Source: CAZWDL01 sp964632995
GTDB taxonomy: Bacteria; Bacteroidota; Bacteroidia; Chitinophagales; Saprospiraceae
NCBI GenBank assembly: GCA_964632995.1
Contig: CAZWDL010000109.1
Coordinates: 1 to 25,089, forward strand
Direction: 5' to 3'
DNA length: 25,089 bases
This document shows, piece after piece, positions 14,019 through 22,859 of the stretch. Each line of letters opens with the position of its first letter. Positions within the stretch are counted from its first letter, which is position 1. A program made the translations under genes and the position numbers. Under the pieces are notes generated by a model, which saw nothing but the letters and a program-made list of their open reading frames with translations, was not told where the DNA came from and made no database searches.

Positions 14019-15449
14019 TTACTCCACAACGGTCACTTTCAGCATATTGGTGCGGTGGCGGCGGTGCAGGGGCATACTGCCGGTGTTGACGATCACATCG
14101 CCGGCTTTGATGCGGTCGGCGCCTTTGAGAATTTCGGTGACGTCATAGACGGTTTCATCGGTTGTGGTGAACCGATCGTAGTAATAGCAACGAACACCCC
14201 AGACGAGGTTGAGGGTAGACAGCATATGCATGCGGTCGGAGAAGATATAAATCTCGCTATCGGGGCGGTAGCTGGATACTTTGAAGGCGGTATAGCCCGA
14301 GCTGGTCATTCCGATGATTGCTTTGGCATTGATTTCCTCGGCGGTTCTGGCGGCATTGTAGCAGACTGCGTCGGAGAGGAAGGTACGCGATTTAGCTAAT
14401 GGCGTAGGACGCTGACGTGGTTTGAATTCCTTTTCAGCTTCCTCGATTATTTTATTCATGGCTTCCACCACTTTCACCGGATGCCGTCCTACCGACGTTT
14501 CGCCGCTGAGCATGACAGCGTCGGTACCGTCCAGCACGGCGTTGGCCACATCCGTGATTTCGGCGCGAGTAGGAGAAGGATTGGTGATCATGCTGTCCAT
14601 CATCTGGGTAGCGACGATCACCGGTCGGGAGCGCTGAATACACTCATCGACGATCTGCTTCTGGATCAGCGGCAGGCGCTCCATGGGCACTTCGATACCC
14701 AGGTCGCCCCGGGCCACCATGATGCCGTTGGATACTTTGATGATTTTGTCGATTTTGTCCACCGCTTCCGGCTTTTCGATTTTGGCGATAATTTTGGCGG
14801 GGTGGTCTACTGCTTCAATGCGCTTGCGAAGATCTTTAATGTCTTTGGGAGAACGCACGAAAGACAAGGCGATCCAGTTGACGGGCTGCGTTAGGATGAA
14901 CTCCAGGTCCCGCAGGTCTTTTTCCGTCAGGGAAGGCAGCGATATTTTGGTTTTCGGCAGGTTGACGCCTTTATTGGAGGATAGGGTTCCCCCGAACAGC
15001 ACCTTAAGACGCACTTTATCTTTGCCATTGGTTTCCAGTACCTCAAAGACCAGCTTGCCGTCGTCAACCAGTACCCGTTCTCCTTCCTTGACGTCCTGGG
15101 GGAATTGCTGGTAACTCATGTATATCGCCTTCTTGGTGCCGATACATTCCTTATTGACAAAGGTTATCTCCTCTCCTTCTTTCAGTTCCAGGCCATTGTC
15201 TTTCATCTTCCCAACCCGCAGTTTGGGGCCTTGCAGGTCAGCCAGGATACCGATGTGCAATCCGTATTTATCGTTGATATAAGTAACATGGTTGATGACC
15301 TCCATGTGGTCCTCGTGTGTCCCGTGGGAAAAGTTAAGACGGAATACATCGACTCCGGCTTTGACGAGATCCAGTAAGTTGTTGTAGGAACTGGATGCCG
15401 GCCCTACTGTGGCGACTATTTTAGTGTTTTGATGATCTACGATTTTCAT
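14019..15449 (-). CDS. pyk: Pyruvate kinase
   Basis: A 476-residue enzyme converting phosphoenolpyruvate and ADP to pyruvate and ATP in glycolysis. Motifs in order: VFRLNFSHG (35-43), DLQGPKLRVG (71-80), the signature IIAKIEKPEAV (220-230) with the catalytic Lys and metal-binding Glu, MVARGDLGIEVP (244-255), VATQM (279-283) and the DGTDAVMLSGETSVGRHP stretch (307-324). The B domain lies at about 71-170, and the C-terminal domain from about 345 is complete and ends VTVVE. Length is typical of the type II enzyme. The ATG at 15449 starts the conserved IVATVGPAS region. It is divergent from acpP with a 400-bp shared upstream region. Confidence 0.98.
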   Translation of the reverse strand: MKIVDHQNTKIVATVGPASSSYNNLLDLVKAGVDVFRLNFSHGTHEDHMEVINHVTYINDKYGLHIGILADLQGPKLRVGKMKDNGLELKEGEEITFVNKECIGTKKAIYMSYQQFPQDVKEGERVLVDDGKLVFEVLETNGKDKVRLKVLFGGTLSSNKGVNLPKTKISLPSLTEKDLRDLEFILTQPVNWIALSFVRSPKDIKDLRKRIEAVDHPAKIIAKIEKPEAVDKIDKIIKVSNGIMVARGDLGIEVPMERLPLIQKQIVDECIQRSRPVIVATQMMDSMITNPSPTRAEITDVANAVLDGTDAVMLSGETSVGRHPVKVVEAMNKIIEEAEKEFKPRQRPTPLAKSRTFLSDAVCYNAARTAEEINAKAIIGMTSSGYTAFKVSSYRPDSEIYIFSDRMHMLSTLNLVWGVRCYYYDRFTTTDETVYDVTEILKGADRIKAGDVIVNTGSMPLHRRHRTNMLKVTVVE

Positions 15450-15849
15450 GTAAGGTTGTTTCGTTTAAATTTGCCGGGCGGTTATGCGGAGCGATAAAGA
15501 ACTGAGTAACAGTAAGTGTAATTTGTACAATAATTCCAGCAGTAAAAGTACGTTGATTGTGCATATTTTTCAAATAGCGGCCTGCCCTGTTTGATGTAAA
15601 AAGAGAAAAACTACTGAAAAATAGAAGTAAAAGGGCTTCATCTTTTATTTTGACAATTGTTCGGTATTGGCATCATATTTTTCTGTAAGAAAAAAAGCGG
15701 CCCGAAAAAAATAAAAAAAACCGCAAAAGCCCAATAAAATTAAGGCAGGCAGGCAGCTGATAAAACAAAAAAGTAAATAAAAACTTTGGTTATCATGGTT
15801 CTTCTACTTTACTTTGCATCGCATTCGTAAACCACTAAAGCGAATATCT
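15450..15849. other. Divergent AT-rich upstream region of pyk and acpP
   Basis: About 400 bases without a gene. A-rich tracts near 15690-15725 and a threefold GGCA run (about 15743-15754) are visible. The acpP promoter candidate lies at the right end. No clear TAnnTTTG element was found for pyk. Confidence 0.5.
15785..15816 (+). promoter_or_regulatory. Candidate acpP promoter
   Basis: TTTG, a 21-base spacer and TACTTTG resemble the Bacteroidota -33 / -7 pair; the -7 box is one base short of TAnnTTTG. It lies about 33 bases before the acpP ATG. Coordinates may be off by one base. Confidence 0.4.
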
Positions 15850-16092
15850 ATGTCTAGCATTGCAGAAAGAGTAAGTAAAATTATCGTCGACAAGCTTGGT
15901 GTCGACGAATCGGAAGTGACGCCGGAGGCTAGCTTCACGAATGATCTGGGTGCCGACTCGCTGGATACCGTTGAACTGATCATGGAATTTGAGAAAGAGT
16001 TTGACATCTCAATTCCTGACGAACAGGCGGAAAATATCCAGACGGTTGGCCAGGCAGTTACTTACTTGGAAGAACAAACACAGGATAAGTAA
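15850..16092 (+). CDS. acpP: Acyl carrier protein
   Basis: An 80-residue, strongly acidic protein that carries growing fatty acyl chains as thioesters on a 4'-phosphopantetheine arm. The attachment site is S37 in the classic GADSLDTVELIMEFE motif. The rest (IIVDKLGVDESEVTPEASF, FDISIPDEQAENIQTVG) is fully typical, as is the length. The ATG at 15850 gives the standard N-terminus; a TTG 12 codons upstream is not needed. It is followed by a terminator and then fabF, the usual Bacteroidota order acpP-fabF-rnc. Confidence 0.98.
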   Translation: MSSIAERVSKIIVDKLGVDESEVTPEASFTNDLGADSLDTVELIMEFEKEFDISIPDEQAENIQTVGQAVTYLEEQTQDK

Positions 16093-16114
16093 TTATCTTT
16101 TCATTGACCATCAG

Positions 16115-16151
16115 AACACAGATTAGGGCCTTTGCCCCTAATTTGTGTTTT
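16115..16151 (+). terminator. Rho-independent terminator or attenuator after acpP
   Basis: A 14-bp stem (AACACAGATTAGGG with its partner at about 16136-16149, one G:T pair) with a short loop is followed by TTTTGG. Its position 23 bases after the acpP stop suggests acpP is made in excess over fabF, which its stoichiometry would need. Confidence 0.75.
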
Positions 16152-16331
16152 GGCATTCAAGCCATGGCTTCTGTACGCTAGCTAGATACGCCCATCCCGG
16201 CGGAAAAAAAGTTATCGGCAACAGCATCTTACCTCCTTCCATACCGGGAATACGGCCATGTGGGACCACAGACCATACCGGTCCTTCCGCCGCTGGGCGC
16301 CGGCAGCGTTCTCATCTATAAAGTATACATT

Positions 16332-17585
16332 ATGAAAAGGGTCGTTGTAACAGGACTGGGAGCGCTGACTCCTATCGGAAATAATGTAAAGGCTTATCTC
16401 GATGGTCTGCAAAACGGTATAAGCGGAGCCAATCTGATCACCCATTTTGATGCGGCCCAGTTTAAAACGCAGTTTGCCTGCGAGGTCAAAAACTTCAATG
16501 TTGAAGATTACCTGGACCGGCGTGAGGCCCGGCGCATTGACATGTTTACCCAATACGCTCTGGTGACTTCCGATGAGGCCGTCAAGGACAGCGGCCTTGA
16601 TTCGATGCTCGAACAGCTGGATATGGATCGCGTCGGCGTCATCTGGGGCGCGGGTATCGGCGGCCTGAAGACACTGGAAGAGGAAATCGAATACAATGCT
16701 GATCCCGAGCGCTCGCCCCGCTACAATCCTTTTCTCATCCCGAAAATGATCATCGACATTGCCGCCGGTCAGATTTCCATACGTTACGGATTCCGCGGCA
16801 TCAACTACGCAACCGTATCGGCCTGCGCCTCTTCTTCCCATGCTATCATCAGCGCTTTTGATTATATCCGGCACGGTCGCAATGACATCATCGTCACCGG
16901 TGGATCCGAGGCGGCCATTACCAAAACGGGGGTTGGAGGCTTCAACGCCATGAAGGCGCTTTCGACCCGCAACGATGACTACAAAACAGCATCGCGCCCT
17001 TTCGACCTCGACCGCGACGGCTTCGTGCTCGGTGAGGGAAGCGGCGCACTCATCCTGGAAGAACTGGAGCACGCCAAAAAGCGGGGCGCCACGATCTACG
17101 CCGAAATCGTCGGCGGCGGCGCCACGGCCGACGCCCACCACATCACCGCCCCCCATCCCGAAGGGCTGGGGGCCAAGAACGTGATGAAGATGGCCCTGGC
17201 CGATGCCGGCATGAACATCGATGAAGTCGACTACATCAATGTTCACGGCACTTCCACTCCACTGGGAGATATCGCCGAAGTCAAAGCTATACAGCAGGTC
17301 TTCGGTGAAAATGCCTACCAGCTCAATATCAACTCCACCAAATCGATGACCGGCCACTTGCTGGGCGCCGCCGGAGCGATCGAAGCGCTGGCAGGTATTC
17401 TTGCTATTAACCACAATTTCGTTCCTCCAACCATCAATCATTTCACCGACGACCCCGAACTCGACTCCAGGTTAAATTTCACCTTCAACGAGGCCCAGGA
17501 ACGGAAAGTAAATGCCGTCCTTAGCAATACCTTCGGATTCGGCGGCCATAACTCGTCTGTGTTGTTCAAAAAATTCGAAGAATAA
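16332..17585 (+). CDS. fabF: Beta-ketoacyl-ACP synthase II
   Basis: A 417-residue condensing enzyme that extends acyl-ACP with malonyl-ACP in type II fatty acid synthesis. The catalytic triad is complete: C165 in VSACASSSH, H305 in NVHGTSTPLGD and H342 in KSMTGHLLGAAGA, with K337 nearby. Other family marks are VVVTGLGALTPIGN at the N-terminus and NTFGFGGHN near the C-terminus. The ATG at 16332 begins the conserved strand; 24 upstream codons in the open frame are not conserved-looking. The preceding 240-bp gap holds the acpP terminator and a GC-rich hairpin around GGCGCC near 16292-16309, which may affect fabF translation. Confidence 0.98.
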   Translation: MKRVVVTGLGALTPIGNNVKAYLDGLQNGISGANLITHFDAAQFKTQFACEVKNFNVEDYLDRREARRIDMFTQYALVTSDEAVKDSGLDSMLEQLDMDRVGVIWGAGIGGLKTLEEEIEYNADPERSPRYNPFLIPKMIIDIAAGQISIRYGFRGINYATVSACASSSHAIISAFDYIRHGRNDIIVTGGSEAAITKTGVGGFNAMKALSTRNDDYKTASRPFDLDRDGFVLGEGSGALILEELEHAKKRGATIYAEIVGGGATADAHHITAPHPEGLGAKNVMKMALADAGMNIDEVDYINVHGTSTPLGDIAEVKAIQQVFGENAYQLNINSTKSMTGHLLGAAGAIEALAGILAINHNFVPPTINHFTDDPELDSRLNFTFNEAQERKVNAVLSNTFGFGGHNSSVLFKKFEE

Positions 17586-18061
17586 TTTTTCGTAAATTGC
17601 AGATTAAGAATCCGGTTATACTGCCGGCAGCTGCGTAATGCCGTCGCTGAGTGTGATTGTAACGCAAAAAAAAAGAGCTTGAAGTCTCCGGCCATTGATA
17701 CTCCCTGTTTCATCGCTTGAAACTTGAAGCTCATTGCAAACACCCACGTCTCCCGCGGCGTCTACTCTCCTGCCCGAAGCAGCATCACATTATTTTTTCC
17801 GTATCTGCCAAAGCTCTTCCCAATTGACGAGAAGCGGCTGGCAAAACGGAAAAACAGGTTCTCTCCTGGTAACGGCTTAGCCTTTCATCAATGGATATGG
17901 CTTCTGCTGTTTCCGGAAAGTTCCTGATGCACCGGTATCCTCCGGCAGTACTACCCTTTCCTTCCTTCAGAAAAGAAAGGAGGAAGGTGCTGCCCTTATT
18001 TTCATAGCCGGCGAAAACCCTCGTTTTCGGACGGTATTTGTTAACTTAACAGGAGACGGTC
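17586..18061. other. Intergenic region between fabF and rnc
   Basis: About 475 bases without a supported gene. An inverted repeat GAGCTTGAAGT (17675-17685) / ACTTGAAGCTC (17722-17732) matches at 10 of 11 positions but lacks a T-run. A pyrimidine-then-purine tract (about 17954-17986) can fold on itself. No tRNA or known RNA was recognised. Confidence 0.4.
18051..18056 (+). promoter_or_regulatory. Ribosome binding site deciding a TTG start for rnc
   Basis: AGGAGA lies 5 bases before TTG at 18062. Bacteroidota genes often lack such a site, so it is good support for this TTG; an in-frame TAA shortly upstream excludes an earlier start. Confidence 0.7.
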
Positions 18062-18817
18062 TTGCAATTTGCACTGTTTAGGTTCATCCTGAGGATTTAC
18101 AACTTTTATTTTTCCAAGGACAAAGGCCTGGCCCGGCGGCTGCGTACCCTGATTGGGTTTACTCCCGCTAACCTCGATATTTTCAAGCTGGCCTTTTCCC
18201 ACAAATCCAATTCCTCAGAAAAAGCGTATGGCATTCAGAATAATGAACGGCTGGAATACCTCGGTGATGCCGTACTCGGCACTATCGTAGCGGAGTATCT
18301 TTTTAAAAAATATCCCAACAGCAACGAAGGCTTCCTCACCAAAATGCGATCAAAAATCGTTAAACGGAAGGCCCTCAACAAAATCGGGGATAAAATGGAA
18401 CTCGATATGCTCCTCTCGGAGTACAATCAAACCCGCCTCAGCCGTTCCATGCTCGGCAATGCGGTGGAAGCACTGGTCGGCGCCGTATACCTCGAATGCG
18501 GCTACCACCCGACCAAACGCTTCGTCGTTCGTAAAATCCTCCATAATTACGTCGATGTACACGAACTGGAAAATGTCGACGACAATTACAAAAGCCAGTT
18601 GCTGGAGTGGTGCCAGAAAAACGGACAGACGGTCAGCTACAAATTGCTGGCGCGCTACAAATTCGAAAAGCGCGACCGCTTCAAGGTAGCTGTCATGATC
18701 AACGGCAAAAAAATGGCTACCGCTGACGACTTCAATAAGAAGAGCGCCGAACAAACAGCCTCGGAAAAGGCTATGCTGGCGATGGGCATCTTGTCCGAGG
18801 ATGAAGAGGAGGATTGA
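18062..18817 (+). CDS. rnc: Ribonuclease III
   Basis: A 251-residue double-strand-specific endoribonuclease for rRNA and mRNA processing. The catalytic signature NERLEYLGDAVL (61-72) provides E65 and D69. The second site, GNAVEALVGAVYLE (132-145), has Asn at 133 where E. coli has an Asp, and E136 conserved. The double-stranded RNA-binding domain follows (about 175-243: YKSQLLEWCQKNG through KKSAEQTASEKAML). The first 30 residues are an N-terminal extension relative to E. coli. The start is TTG at 18062, supported by a good ribosome binding site. Third in acpP-fabF-rnc, though 476 bases separate it from fabF. Confidence 0.96.
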   Translation: MQFALFRFILRIYNFYFSKDKGLARRLRTLIGFTPANLDIFKLAFSHKSNSSEKAYGIQNNERLEYLGDAVLGTIVAEYLFKKYPNSNEGFLTKMRSKIVKRKALNKIGDKMELDMLLSEYNQTRLSRSMLGNAVEALVGAVYLECGYHPTKRFVVRKILHNYVDVHELENVDDNYKSQLLEWCQKNGQTVSYKLLARYKFEKRDRFKVAVMINGKKMATADDFNKKSAEQTASEKAMLAMGILSEDEEED

Positions 18818-18860
18818 TGCCGCCTCATCATTGCAAAAACTGAAGGATAGTGAATACTAC

Positions 18861-18941
18861 GTGGATGCTTGCCTGTCTTCGCTTCGCGAAAGACAGCGAT
18901 GCTGCGCCCTGACAGGCGGATGATGCTGAGGGAGCATCCAC
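18861..18941. repeat. 81-bp nested inverted-repeat element
   Basis: Ends GTGGATGC (18861-18868) and GCATCCAC (18934-18941) are perfect. Inside lie GCCTGTC (18871-18877) and GACAGGC (18911-18917), then a hairpin at about 18874-18893 with arms GTCTTCGC / GCGAAAGAC (one bulged base). It contains no coding frame. It abuts the next element, whose left target repeat begins at its last base. Confidence 0.55.
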
Positions 18942-18945
18942 TTAG

Positions 18946-19130
18946 AGGCTGTTTCATTTAAGTGTTCAGAATTTATTATAGGCTATTTTTTTGTCAGGCG
19001 AAGCTCCCCGACCCTTTGGGTACGGGGCAGGCTTTTTTGAGCTTCATAGCCTTAGCTATGGAGCTCAAAAAAGCTGAAGCATGACGGAAAAAGAGGCATA
19101 AGAAAACTGAAGAATTAAGTAAAACAGCCT
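18946..19130. mobile_element. MITE-like element, 185 bp, with possible CTTAG target duplication
   Basis: Terminal repeats AGGCTGTTTCATTTAA (left) and TTAAGTAAAACAGCCT (right) match at 14 of 16 positions. CTTAG occurs directly outside both ends (18941-18945 and 19131-19135), as a 5-bp target-site duplication would. In the middle is a 44-base hairpin (19031-19074) with 20-bp arms, one G:T pair and a CTTA loop. It encodes nothing, so any mobility depends on a transposase elsewhere. It lies just before the SWIM gene. Confidence 0.65.
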
Positions 19131-19170
19131 CTTAGTGCCCGGCGCACTAGCACCAAAAGTCTATCAACTC

Positions 19171-20466
19171 ATGACCCCCGCCCAATTACAACAACTCGCG
19201 CCTGACTCCGCCACCCTGGCCCGTTCGCAGAACCTCGCTGCTCCGAGAAAATGGGCGGTACTGGAAAAACGGGGCGCCTTCCGCTGGGGACACTGTAAAA
19301 GCCGCGGGGTGCGTCATTATCGCAGCGTCATTCATCTGCAGAGCCTCGAATACTATTGTTCCTGCCCCGCCCGCAGGCAGCCCTGCAAACATGTGCTGGC
19401 CCTGTTTCAGCTGGAAGAGGCGCCTACTCACTCCTTTCGCGAGGCGGAAGAACTCCCGGACTGGATAAAGGATTGGCGAAAAAAAAGGCCACCCAGCGAA
19501 GCCGCACTCGAAGAAGCGGCCCGCCAAAGAGCCGCGGGCCGGCAGCGTGAGCGCGATAAACGCATCGAACTAATGCAAAGTGGCGCCGCCGATCTCGAAC
19601 AGTGGCTGCTCGATCTCCTCAGGCAGGGCCTGGCGCAAGCGCAGGGAATACCCGGTGATTACTGGGACGAATTTGCCGGCCGGATGATCGATTCCAAACT
19701 CGGCAGCGTGGGCCGTCGCATCCAGCAGTGGAAAAAGATTTTTGCAGAGGAGAATTGGCACGAAGTGCTGTTAGCCGAAATCGCCGAGCTCTATCTGCTG
19801 GCCCGCGGCTTTCGCCAAATGGATCAGCTCTCCGATGCGCTCTACCGCGAACTGCTCACTACCGCCGGCCTCTCCATCAAAAAGAAAGAGGTTTTGGAAC
19901 AAGATGGCATCACCGATCACTGGCTGGTAATTGGACTTCGCGAAGGGGAAGAAGAACAACTCCGTTACCGACGCACCTGGCTGCTGGGTGAGCAATCAGG
20001 AAAAATACCCCTGCTCCTCGACTTTGCCTTCGGCGGCCAGGGTTTTGAACAGGAATGGAAAGTAGGAATGGCCCTGGAAGGTCAATTGGTTTACTATCCG
20101 GGCAGCTACCTCCAGCGAGCACTGCTCAAATCATTCGAAGCCTCCCGACGCCCTTTCCAGACCCCTGCCGGCTTCGCCGACCTGTCCGGCTTCGCCGATA
20201 CCTACGCCGAGGCTGTCGGCGCCAATCCCTGGCTTTTCCATTTCCCGGCTCTCCTCACCCAGGTTACCCCCGTTCTTCATCAACGCAAAATGCTGCTCGT
20301 CGACCAGAACGGCAAACAACTGCCGGCCACCTGCAACGGCGAAAACCACTGGAAGCTGCTGGCTGTCAGCGCCGGCCGGCCGCTCACCGTCTTCGGTGAA
20401 TGGAACGGCAACCGGCTGCTGGTGCTCAGTACTATCGAAGATGAAAGGCTAATTGTGCTGGGGTAA
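19171..20466 (+). CDS. SWIM zinc-finger protein
   Basis: A 431-residue protein with a SWIM zinc finger near the N-terminus: C63, C65, C72 and H74 in YYCSCPARRQPCKHVLAL. The rest is mixed helical/strand with no enzymatic motif I can name; in other Bacteroidota, proteins of this look are encoded near MoxR-type ATPases and von Willebrand A proteins, but none is present here. SWIM domains bind nucleic acid or protein partners. The ATG at 19171 is preferred over the GTG at 19135, because the GTG lies in the flank of the repeat element (overlapping its CTTAG) and the encoded extra 12 residues look random. It converges with the first YceI gene. Confidence 0.88.
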   Translation: MTPAQLQQLAPDSATLARSQNLAAPRKWAVLEKRGAFRWGHCKSRGVRHYRSVIHLQSLEYYCSCPARRQPCKHVLALFQLEEAPTHSFREAEELPDWIKDWRKKRPPSEAALEEAARQRAAGRQRERDKRIELMQSGAADLEQWLLDLLRQGLAQAQGIPGDYWDEFAGRMIDSKLGSVGRRIQQWKKIFAEENWHEVLLAEIAELYLLARGFRQMDQLSDALYRELLTTAGLSIKKKEVLEQDGITDHWLVIGLREGEEEQLRYRRTWLLGEQSGKIPLLLDFAFGGQGFEQEWKVGMALEGQLVYYPGSYLQRALLKSFEASRRPFQTPAGFADLSGFADTYAEAVGANPWLFHFPALLTQVTPVLHQRKMLLVDQNGKQLPATCNGENHWKLLAVSAGRPLTVFGEWNGNRLLVLSTIEDERLIVLG

Positions 20467-20480
20467 TGGGGATGGTTTGA

Positions 20481-20499
20481 GATGGTTCCGCCAACCATC
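20481..20499. terminator. Small hairpin between convergent genes
   Basis: GATGGTT and AACCATC pair perfectly around CCGCC, 15 bases after the SWIM stop. No T-run follows, so its role as a terminator is uncertain. Confidence 0.4.
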
Positions 20500-20576
20500 G
20501 GCAATCCTTGACTGAGCTATTCCGACTTCTCGGAGCGAAGCGAAGAGCCGTATGGCCCACTTCCGACTTACAAGAA

Positions 20577-21206
20577 CTACCCCGGTTCCTGCACCCGAAC
20601 ACTCAGGTCGAGATAAATCTGGATGAGGTCGTGGACTTTGATAAGACCAAAGAGGGGTTTGGGCGGCTCGAGGTTGAAATTGGACATGTAGAGGTCCTTC
20701 TCTCCTACAAACCGAAAGTTCTCGCTATCGATGCGCTGCCCACGCACCGACATTTCCACTTCCCGGCGCACTCCTGCGATCGTGATCGCCGTCAATGCTG
20801 TCAGACGCGACCAACCAGGATGCTCATCCAGCTGCTCCGGAACGTCCACCCTAAGTAATTCGATAGTGATGTGAGGATGTTCTTCCGAGTTCAGCGTTTT
20901 ATACAGGTCTTTATTGATGCCCCGGTGGCCACAGTCCAGTTCGTTGGTGCGCAGCTCCAGGCTGGTGTGGTGAAATTTCATATCCCATTTCCCGGAGCTG
21001 CCAGACATCTGGAAGCGGTGCTGCTGATTCTTTTCGTAACAAAGACACACGCAGGAAAACTCGTTGATATTACTCGACCCGTTGAGATAGAGATCACTGT
21101 CGCCCATTATCATGAAGCTCTTTTCCACGAGGAGTGGCTCAAAAGAAAGCAGTAGTGGACTGCTGATCAATGCGATAAGTATCAGTAATTGGCGGTAGTA
21201 TGACAT
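20577..21206 (-). CDS. YceI family protein (first copy)
   Basis: A 209-residue exported protein of the YceI lipocalin-like family, which binds isoprenoid lipids such as quinones in characterised members. It has a signal peptide (MSYYRQLLILIALISSPLLLSF), then family features: SSNINEFSC, LRTNELDCGHRGINKDLYKTLNSEEHPHITIEL (about 85-120), ITIAGVRREVEM, and EKDLYMSNFNLEPPKPLFGLIKV near the end. The CVCLC stretch is unusual for the family and could bind metal or form disulfides. The ATG at 21206 begins the signal peptide. It is downstream of the porin gene but behind a strong terminator, so its expression may be partly separate. Confidence 0.88.
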   Translation of the reverse strand: MSYYRQLLILIALISSPLLLSFEPLLVEKSFMIMGDSDLYLNGSSNINEFSCVCLCYEKNQQHRFQMSGSSGKWDMKFHHTSLELRTNELDCGHRGINKDLYKTLNSEEHPHITIELLRVDVPEQLDEHPGWSRLTALTAITIAGVRREVEMSVRGQRIDSENFRFVGEKDLYMSNFNLEPPKPLFGLIKVHDLIQIYLDLSVRVQEPG

Positions 21207-21298
21207 GAGTCGTTGGCTTTTGGTCTTAGTAACAGTTGCGAAGCTTCAAACTATTAATTCGTTTGAAAGAAAGTGAATTTCCTTGTTTCCCTTTTAAT

Positions 21299-21349
21299 AA
21301 CAAAAAGAGGCCTCAGAAAATGCGCCGTTCGGCGAAAAATTCTGAGGCC
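21299..21349 (-). terminator. Rho-independent terminator after the porin gene
   Basis: Arms GGCCTCAGAA (21309-21318) and TTCTGAGGCC (21340-21349) enclose an inner CGCCG/CGGCG hairpin (21323-21334). On the minus strand the stem is followed by TCTTTTTGTTATT. It lies about 66 bases past the porin stop. Confidence 0.85.
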
Positions 21350-21415
21350 CCGTTCGTATGGAAAAAGTTACGCTTTTATAGTGTCAGTATGGATAGCGTC
21401 TTTTTTCTTTAGTTC

Positions 21416-22768
21416 TTAGAAGCCTACAACTGCTTCGAGGATGAACCCGTTGAATTCACCTTCGTGCTCAAGGGCCGTCACCGGGAAGTCGTTGTACTGC
21501 TGGTTGACGTATTCGACCTTGAGCAGCAGTTGCTGGATCGGATACCAGCCGGCAGAGATCTGTATGCGGTCGATACTCGCGTCATCACTTCCGAAGGGAG
21601 CGAGTTCTCCACTGAGTGTGTTGTAACGCCCCCCGATAAAGAGTTGCTCGTTCGGCAGGAAGCGGTACAGTACTTCGGCTGCAATTTGCGTTACATTGCG
21701 CTTGTTGTCCTTGTTTTCAAAACCGGCGTAACCGGAAGAAGTCTCAAAGGTTCCGAAGAACTCCAGTCCGCTATATTTGATAAAGGGACTGATCTGAATG
21801 GCCGTCACGTTTTCCGTAAAGTTCGGGTTCCAGCGACCGGAGGTAAAGTTGCCGCCCGGGTCGGTTTTAGCGTAAGCAGGCGCTCTGAACGGCTGGTCCC
21901 AGAGAGGCTCCATAACCATGTAGTAGCGCGAACCGGCGCGGTCACCGGCGTAAAGCGTATTGCGTCCGGATTCCGGGTTGGTGTAGATCGAACCGGAGAG
22001 GCGGAAACGGAAGTCTTCGGTGAACTGCTTGTCATAAGCGGCTTTGGCGTATACCGAAGGTTTTCTGGTGCCTTCCGAAACACTGCCGGCAATCAAACCA
22101 CTGGTCATACCGGCCATGAGCATCAGGTTATTGGTCGGGAAGAGATAAGCTTCACCGCCGATTTCGGTTGTGAATGCGTCCATGATGTAGTTGCCTACGA
22201 AGGGGTTGTACATCGCGTTGCCGTTATCAGAGCGGCGCAGCATCTGGTCGCCGTAGTTGGGCTGGAAGTGGCCGATTTTAACGCGGACTTTATCCGTGAA
22301 CCAGTCGGGGTTGCCGAACATCGGCAGTTTATCCACCTGGATATAACCGCCTTTCACCCAGAATTCCTCGTGGTGGCGGGAAGACATGTAGCTTTCCACC
22401 GCTACGCGAATACCGTCGGCGAGTTGTGCGTCGACGTAGAGGTTGGCCGTAGCCAGGTTGAAACCGGGTGCGAGCGGGAAGAGTTCATTAATATTAACCT
22501 CATCTTCAGGGCCGGCTACCGGTCCGTCGAAAACAGGTTCGGCCTCATTGTTGTGCGACAGCGACTGATACTGCTGGGCGAAGTTACCGCCGATACGAAC
22601 TTTCAGGCCTTCGAATTCTTTGGCCTCTTCTTTAGAGGGTTCAAAAACATTTATACCTCTTTGATCATAGGCACGCCAATACTGTAGCGGGGTCGATTTC
22701 TGTGCCAGGGCCGTGAAGGCGAATACCGACAAAAGCAGTACTGCCACTGATTGAATGATGCATTTCAT
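21416..22768 (-). CDS. Porin-like outer-membrane beta-barrel protein
   Basis: A 450-residue protein with a signal peptide (cut after FTALAQ) and a mature chain of alternating amphipathic strands with aromatic girdles, ending in VVGF, a typical outer-membrane C-terminal Phe. Conserved-looking strands include LKVRIGGNFAQQYQSL, NLYVDAQLADGIRVAVESYMSS and VRVKIGHFQPNYGDQ, a pattern seen in OprO/OprP-like and DcaP-like porins, but I cannot fix the family or the solute. The ATG at 22768 starts the signal peptide. It lies 91 bases after the second YceI gene on the same strand, with a small GTCTC/GAGAC dyad between them, and is closed by a strong terminator. Confidence 0.85.
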   Translation of the reverse strand: MKCIIQSVAVLLLSVFAFTALAQKSTPLQYWRAYDQRGINVFEPSKEEAKEFEGLKVRIGGNFAQQYQSLSHNNEAEPVFDGPVAGPEDEVNINELFPLAPGFNLATANLYVDAQLADGIRVAVESYMSSRHHEEFWVKGGYIQVDKLPMFGNPDWFTDKVRVKIGHFQPNYGDQMLRRSDNGNAMYNPFVGNYIMDAFTTEIGGEAYLFPTNNLMLMAGMTSGLIAGSVSEGTRKPSVYAKAAYDKQFTEDFRFRLSGSIYTNPESGRNTLYAGDRAGSRYYMVMEPLWDQPFRAPAYAKTDPGGNFTSGRWNPNFTENVTAIQISPFIKYSGLEFFGTFETSSGYAGFENKDNKRNVTQIAAEVLYRFLPNEQLFIGGRYNTLSGELAPFGSDDASIDRIQISAGWYPIQQLLLKVEYVNQQYNDFPVTALEHEGEFNGFILEAVVGF

Positions 22769-22859
22769 AACTGTGAGAATTTTTGTTAGTTTATAAATCG
22801 GGAACCCGGTATTATGTCTCCACTACGTTTCTGGGAGCAGAGACGTTTATCCGGAATGA

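Noticed and set aside
16212..17441. 409-codon ORF antisense to fabF
   Set aside because: It is a shadow of fabF, whose catalytic motifs are complete.
19135..19170. GTG start for the SWIM protein
   Set aside because: It falls in the flank of the MITE-like element; the ATG at 19171 gives a normal N-terminus.
21464..22687. 407-codon ORF antisense to the porin gene
   Set aside because: It mirrors the codon structure of the porin gene; the porin has a signal peptide and barrel pattern, the antisense frame has neither.
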